The position numbers and the translations under genes were made by a program. DNA of 33,736 nucleotides from Prevotella sp. (GTDB taxonomy: Bacteria > Bacteroidota > Bacteroidia > Bacteroidales > Bacteroidaceae): positions 1 to 33,736 of the forward strand of contig JAEEQB010000052.1 of the NCBI GenBank assembly GCA_016285075.1. Reading direction: 5' to 3'. How positions within the stretch are numbered: the first letter of the stretch is position 1; each line of letters begins with the position of its first letter. Of this stretch, positions 30,746 through 33,736 are shown in pieces. The notes beneath the pieces are model-generated. The model saw only the letters and a list, made by a program, of their open reading frames with translations, made no database searches and was not told the DNA's origin.

Positions 30746-31762
30746 TTAGAATTCCAACACTCTACCCGACTCTACAGGTGTAGCGTTTCTGAGTTTCTCA
30801 ATCATGTCTTCACTTAGGTCTAATCTGCGTACCTCTTTATTTTCGCTCTTCTGACTTTCAATAGGCTTAGTCTCTTGGTTAACAGAAACTCTACGGCGAG
30901 ATGTTATTTTTTCATCCACTGTTCCTAAGATGACGGCATCCAAAACATCAAGAAATTTTCTTAAAAACAATAAGGTATTGCTTGTTGCTTTACCATAAGA
31001 TTCCATGTGGAGCAGAATACTTGTATCATCAGAAAACACCAATTTAAAATGTATCTTTTGATTATTATAGCTGTCATCGAAGATGCCAATTTTTACGATG
31101 TCACATATATTCTTTTTCGTAAATGACCACTTCCCCTCTTCTATAAACGAGAAAAATACCCGTTTGTCAGAGACAACCATCAAATTTGAATTATCCTGAT
31201 ACTCTCCATTTATTGATGAATTATAATTTTGATACGTAGCCTGAATCCTCTCGCCAATTTCAACACCAACGATGTTTTCTAATTCTGAGGAAGTAACATA
31301 ATCGACATCTTCATGTACTTTAAATGATTTGAATGTATAATATATAAATAATACCAAACCTATTATACCTGAGACAGCATAAGACAACCACGATTTTGAA
31401 GTAGCTTCAGCATAAAAGATATAGCAAACTGAACATACCAATATAATCGAAATAATACTAATGATAATAATTATCTTTAAGATTCTTTCATTAGAGCCCC
31501 TTATTGTACCAAAGGACTTTTGAGGTTTATAGACACTTTCTTTGCCAAATATAGTGTACAATAGAAATCCTGCACAAGCTAAGAATACAAACAAGCATAG
31601 TGCAAACATAAGTACCATTCCATCATCAAGAGCGAGTTTACATCCTAACAGAGAAAAAAGTATTATTATAGGGAATACGCCATAGTATACCCATTTTGAT
31701 TTTGCACTGCCATAAATATCGCCATACAGCTCTTCCCCTTTGCAAATTTTAATTTGTTCCAT
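30746..31762 (-). CDS. Membrane protein with PH-like domain, paralogue of the 28913-30253 protein
   Basis: A 338-residue protein from MEQIKICKGEELYGDIYGS, with about four membrane helices in two pairs (VYYGVFPIIILFSLLGCKLA..., MLMFALCLFVFLACAGFLLY-like, IIIISIISIILVCSVCYIFY, SYAVSGIIGLVLFIYYTF). After KSFKVHEDVDY a beta-rich cytosolic domain resembles a bacterial PH domain (NLMVVSDKRVFFSF ... FKLVFSDDTSILLHM). The end, SRRRVSV ... LDLSEDMIEKLRNATPVESG-RVLEF, aligns to SRRRISV ... IDISSTVINMMKDAIPVTEK-RNIEL of the paralogue. The unique N-terminal 40 residues are not shared. ATG 31762 lies 14 nt inside the radical SAM gene end, implying coupled translation. Function unknown. Confidence 0.7.
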   Translation of the reverse strand: MEQIKICKGEELYGDIYGSAKSKWVYYGVFPIIILFSLLGCKLALDDGMVLMFALCLFVFLACAGFLLYTIFGKESVYKPQKSFGTIRGSNERILKIIIIISIISIILVCSVCYIFYAEATSKSWLSYAVSGIIGLVLFIYYTFKSFKVHEDVDYVTSSELENIVGVEIGERIQATYQNYNSSINGEYQDNSNLMVVSDKRVFFSFIEEGKWSFTKKNICDIVKIGIFDDSYNNQKIHFKLVFSDDTSILLHMESYGKATSNTLLFLRKFLDVLDAVILGTVDEKITSRRRVSVNQETKPIESQKSENKEVRRLDLSEDMIEKLRNATPVESGRVLEF

Positions 31763-32303
31763 TTTGAAATTCTTTTTTGTTGTAATTATTAAAAATACCT
31801 GTTTTTGTAACAAATGTTCCGCTTGTAACATACTCTACGACCTGTTTAGGCTGGAAGTAATTTAAATCAATACGATTTGTTGGCTTGATAAATCTCTTTC
31901 CCAAATAAGGATGGGGAAGTGACTCATCATATCTTCCTACTATCGCAAGGTCTACCTGTTTTATCACTTTCTTCAGCAGTTCATTATGGACTATCTCATC
32001 TATTGTGAATCCTGAGTAAATAATGCTCGTCAAACTGTTCTTTAGTTTATGTAGCAAAGCTTCTAACTGCCTGGGGTAATCTAACGGTTCACCACCTGAA
32101 ATCGTTATACCATCTATTTCCTTATCTCTATTGATTATTTCTGCCAACTCGTCTATTTCCATCAAATGTTCTGTGGTGTAAGGATGTGTCTCTTGATTAA
32201 AGCATCCCTTGCAGTGGAATTTACATCCCTGCACCCAAATGACCAATCGATTGCCTGGACCATTAATCCGAGAGTGGCAGATATTATTGATAGGCAGATA
32301 CAT
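31749..32303 (-). CDS. Small radical SAM protein (4Fe-4S, NrdG-like fold)
   Basis: A 184-residue protein with the radical SAM cluster motif CKFHCKGC (C27, C31, C34; CxxxCxxC) in VWVQGC-type context (NRLVIWVQGCKFHCKGCFNQ) and the SAM-binding GGEP (70-73). Size and start (NNICHSRINGPGNR) recall the glycyl-radical activase NrdG and '4Fe-4S single cluster domain' proteins. No ribonucleotide reductase or other glycyl-radical enzyme is nearby, so the substrate must lie elsewhere or in this operon. It has no SPASM extension and no peptide-recognition RRE domain visible. It starts 4 nt after the DUF1257-DUF2997 gene. The C-terminus is duplicated at 30553-30723. Confidence 0.85.
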   Translation of the reverse strand: MYLPINNICHSRINGPGNRLVIWVQGCKFHCKGCFNQETHPYTTEHLMEIDELAEIINRDKEIDGITISGGEPLDYPRQLEALLHKLKNSLTSIIYSGFTIDEIVHNELLKKVIKQVDLAIVGRYDESLPHPYLGKRFIKPTNRIDLNYFQPKQVVEYVTSGTFVTKTGIFNNYNKKEFQNGTN

Positions 32304-32307
32304 TGTT

Positions 32308-32931
32308 TTAGAAACTTAGACTTAACACTTGCAGAACTTCTTCGTCAACTTGCATTTCTACTTCTTGCTTCCATTCTGTCTTCAGTTCTGACGTTGGCTG
32401 GGAGAGAACATCTTCTATGTCTTCCGTCAACTTTGTACAGAAATCACCCTTTACCCCTTTTACATCCTCTACGATCTGATCATTCTCTGAAAGAACAGAT
32501 AGAGTGTATTCAAGATTAGGGCCGAAGTTAACTATCATACCATTAGGTTGTTTGTTCACTTCGTACCTCGTAGCATTTAAATCAAGTTTTCGCAAGACTT
32601 TGTCAACAGCCACTTCAATATAAGCATTCCGAAATTGGTCCGCTATTATCTTGTCCTCGTTAGGATTGTAATCTTGATGGTGCTCTACAAAGAGTTCATA
32701 CTTGTCTTGCTCAACACGACAGACAAAGATATGCCCTCCTTCTATTTCACCAACAATAGCACGATATTGCTTACTTCCAGCATATCCAAGCCTTCCCAAT
32801 ATTTGTTTCGCAAAGTCTGAAGAAAAATCGCAAACCATTTCAGTAGAGCACTTGACGTTCATCTTCCGAAATGCCTTCACTATTGCATCCTCACTCGTAT
32901 ATGAGAAATCGAATTTTGTACAATGTGACAT
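32308..32931 (-). CDS. DUF1257 (Ycf35-like)-DUF2997 fusion protein
   Basis: A 207-residue soluble protein. The N-terminal ~125 residues begin MSHCTKFDF and contain KQYRAIVGEIEGGHIFVCRV followed by YELFVEHH. This follows the Ycf35/DUF1257 plan (MSHFT start, 'YRA-IV---EGxY-I---R--D--YEL'). Residues ~125-190 contain NGMIVNFG, VEDVKGVKGDFCTKLTEDIE and LKTEWKQEV, the plan of DUF2997 (beta hairpin, then 'V-x-G-x-x-G-x-x-C-x-x-x-T-x-x-x-E', then 'L-x-x-E-x-x-Q'). In cyanobacteria these are usually separate small genes near ycf46; here they appear fused. The Cys in GDFC is conserved in DUF2997 as I remember it. Both domain calls are by eye and need a profile search. The C-terminus ends VLSLSF. Confidence 0.6.
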   Translation of the reverse strand: MSHCTKFDFSYTSEDAIVKAFRKMNVKCSTEMVCDFSSDFAKQILGRLGYAGSKQYRAIVGEIEGGHIFVCRVEQDKYELFVEHHQDYNPNEDKIIADQFRNAYIEVAVDKVLRKLDLNATRYEVNKQPNGMIVNFGPNLEYTLSVLSENDQIVEDVKGVKGDFCTKLTEDIEDVLSQPTSELKTEWKQEVEMQVDEEVLQVLSLSF

Positions 32932-32943
32932 AATTTATAACTT

Positions 32944-33054
32944 TTAGTCATGAAGAATACCCGTTCCTTCTTGTCCAGGTTTTACAATTGGTTTACGAGG
33001 AGTCGGTTCTACATCTTTCTTCTTACGCTCAATTTGTTCATTTACCTTACACAT
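32944..33054 (-). CDS. Small protein of 36 aa, first gene of the operon
   Basis: ATG 33054, TAA 32944-32946, 12 nt before the DUF1257-DUF2997 gene. The peptide starts MCKVNEQIERKKKDVEPTPR and ends KPIVKPGQEGTGILHD: one Cys at position 2, a basic middle, a Pro-rich section and a Gly-rich acidic end. No membrane segment or leader. Spacing, AT-rich upstream region and position fit a real gene. It could be a substrate (precursor peptide) or an accessory of the radical SAM protein, or just a leader peptide; nothing in the sequence decides this. Confidence 0.5.
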   Translation of the reverse strand: MCKVNEQIERKKKDVEPTPRKPIVKPGQEGTGILHD

Positions 33055-33121
33055 ATTATTGTTTATTTCATTTCAGGCCCGATGAAAATTATTGTTATAG
33101 GTTTAGCCACAACAAAAAGAA

Positions 33122-33196
33122 GTGTGAGCCTGTCAGCTAATCTAACTGATAGGCTCTCGACTGCCTGGAAAAAAGATTAGTGAAAACAGCTCACAC
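33122..33196 (-). ncRNA. Structured leader element, possible attenuator or switch
   Basis: Outer arms GTGTGAGC (33122-33129) and GCTCACAC (33189-33196). Inner hairpin GAGCCTGTCAG (33126-33136) with CTGATAGGCTC (33146-33156), 11 pairs including one G-T. The 9-nt hairpin loop contains CTAATCT, exactly complementary to AGATTAG at 33174-33180, so a pseudoknot or rival pairing is possible. GAGC can pair in the inner or the outer stem but not both. On the minus strand it lies between the promoter boxes and the first ORF of the operon, with a CTTCTTTTT tract shortly after the hairpin. A remnant insertion-sequence end is the alternative reading. Confidence 0.4.
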
Positions 33197-33267
33197 CCAA
33201 TGTATGACGTAATTGGATACAATCCACCTACTATCACTACAAAGGGAAGAACGTCTTTACTTTTCCA

Positions 33268-33308
33268 TTTTTCCAGATGAGGTGTCGAGATTCATCAGTT
33301 TGGAAAAA
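33268..33308. repeat. Inverted repeat TTTTTCCA-GATGA / TCATC-TGGAAAAA
   Basis: Arms 33268-33280 and 33292-33308 pair over 13 bases with a 4-nt bulge (AGTT) and an 11-nt loop. A second short hairpin, GGCGG/CCGCC, is at 33336-33350. Both would be in the 5' leader of the operon. No coding frame longer than 28 codons with an ATG crosses 33197-33355. Confidence 0.55.
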
Positions 33309-33355
33309 GCTAAACGCTTCCATTGTCTTGACTGCGGCGGTCCTTCCGCCACGTT

Positions 33356-33364
33356 GCAAAGATA
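33356..33364 (-). promoter_or_regulatory. -7 box for the Ycf46/radical SAM operon
   Basis: TATCTTTGC on the minus strand, about 300 nt before the first ORF at 33054, giving an unusually long leader. No TTTG at 19 nt. Confidence 0.5.
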
Positions 33365-33407
33365 AGAAAAATTTAGCAAACAACGTTCATGTGAGCCGTA
33401 TTTTTTT

Positions 33408-33416
33408 GCAAAAGTA
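33408..33416 (-). promoter_or_regulatory. Second possible -7 box upstream of the operon
   Basis: TACTTTTGC on the minus strand also fits TAnnTTTGC. The surrounding 33365-33519 is AT-rich and holds no gene that I can support. Confidence 0.35.
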
Positions 33417-33519
33417 CTATTTTTTTTCTTGATTTTAGCCGTTTCGGCACTTGATTTCTTTCATTTTCAGTCGCGTTTTTATGAAAGTTCGTGCTTTTAT
33501 GATATAATTCAAGAGATTG

Positions 33520-33736
33520 TCATTTGCGTTTTCCACCTAATTTCTCCAAATTGTCCATTGTATCCATCGTGCCATTCATGGCTTCAATGAAATGCTCGAT
33601 GTAGATTTTCTTTAGTTTCTTTTCTTCTGCATTGGTAGGTGCATGATATTCCCTGTCGTACTCATCTCCGGCCATTTGCTCAAACATTTCGGTTACTTTA
33701 TCATCCATGCCATCAACATAATCGGCTAAGTCAAGC
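33520..33736 (-). CDS. Hypothetical protein, C-terminal part only (runs off right edge)
   Basis: The frame ending at TGA 33520-33522 stays open through the window edge (72 codons), so the ATG at 33708 is probably internal. It reads LDLADYVDGMDDKVTEMFEQ and ends with a charged helix (...IYIEHFIEAMNGTMDTMDNL, EKLGGKRK). Not recognised. Same AT-rich composition and direction as the following operon, but separated from it by about 465 nt with its own promoter-like boxes. Confidence 0.55.
   Translation of the reverse strand, partial: LDLADYVDGMDDKVTEMFEQMAGDEYDREYHAPTNAEEKKLKKIYIEHFIEAMNGTMDTMDNLEKLGGKRK

Noticed and set aside
25335..33054. Anti-phage defence system
   Set aside because: AAA+ and membrane proteins would fit, but no nuclease, toxin, NADase, reverse transcriptase or methylase is present, so the label is not supported.
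32950..33180. 76-codon plus-strand ORF MKNTRSFLSRFYNWFTR
   Set aside because: Antisense to the 36-codon gene and to the structured leader, with no plus-strand promoter box; Phe/Thr-rich chance frame.
33061..33364. RNase P RNA or tmRNA
   Set aside because: No GAGGAAAGTCC-type RNase P core, no tRNA-like ends, no T-loop GGTTCGAATCC and no tag frame were found.

Overview
The window looks like chromosomal DNA from a Bacteroidota gut or rumen bacterium, most likely Prevotellaceae (an inference from sequence style, not a database match). The grounds are repeated use of the Bacteroidota -7 promoter box TAnnTTTGC (several with a TTTG -33 box exactly 19 nt upstream), C-terminal tails of the 'YDLSGRKV ... 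KGIYVVNGKKVVVK' type, a LruC-domain lipoprotein, a C10 (streptopain-like) peptidase with BspA-like repeats, GH43 arabinanases and DUF4494.

Layout. 1-1074 is an eroded accessory segment: the 5' end of a gene leaving the window on the left, a possible small ORF, a remnant of a DUF4248-type gene, short tandem repeats and palindromic 'GTCCCC' repeats. 1075-4563 holds a LruC-domain lipoprotein gene divergent from a membrane-bound AraC-type regulator, with three phased direct repeats between them. 4564-4764 is a repeat block with a 46-bp perfect inverted repeat. 4765-7473 is a leftward operon: membrane pseudokinase, DUF4494 protein, YggS-like PLP protein. 7605-13582 runs rightward: aminotransferase, ABC permease, two tandem acyl-CoA ligases. 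13683-13836 is a 22-bp tandem array. 13886-19858 encodes a 1990-residue secreted C10 peptidase with two CGWC (Omp28/thioredoxin-like) modules. 20054-24838 is a carbohydrate-active cluster: surface lipoprotein and SGNH esterase rightward, two GH43 arabinanase-like enzymes leftward.

24961-33736 is the most interesting part. After a decayed HlyD-type fragment and four 22-bp-phased GAGTTAACTC palindromes comes a leftward, tightly packed operon of about eleven genes. In transcription order these are: a 36-residue small protein, a DUF1257(Ycf35-like)-DUF2997 fusion, a small radical SAM protein, a membrane protein with a PH-like domain, a radical SAM gene remnant, two further related membrane proteins, a Ycf46-like AAA+ ATPase, a 97-residue protein, a five-repeat beta-flower protein, a 182-residue protein and a BspA-like LRR protein. 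The genes from 26.6 to 33.7 kb are visibly AT-rich compared with the rest of the window, which suggests later acquisition. Ycf46, Ycf35/DUF1257 and DUF2997 are known neighbours in cyanobacteria without a settled mechanism. Here they sit with a radical SAM protein, membrane proteins, a shared C-terminal tail (R-x-[LI]-[DE]-[FL]) and a structured leader. I take this as the candidate undescribed system.

No rRNA, tRNA, CRISPR array, complete transposase or integrase was recognised.
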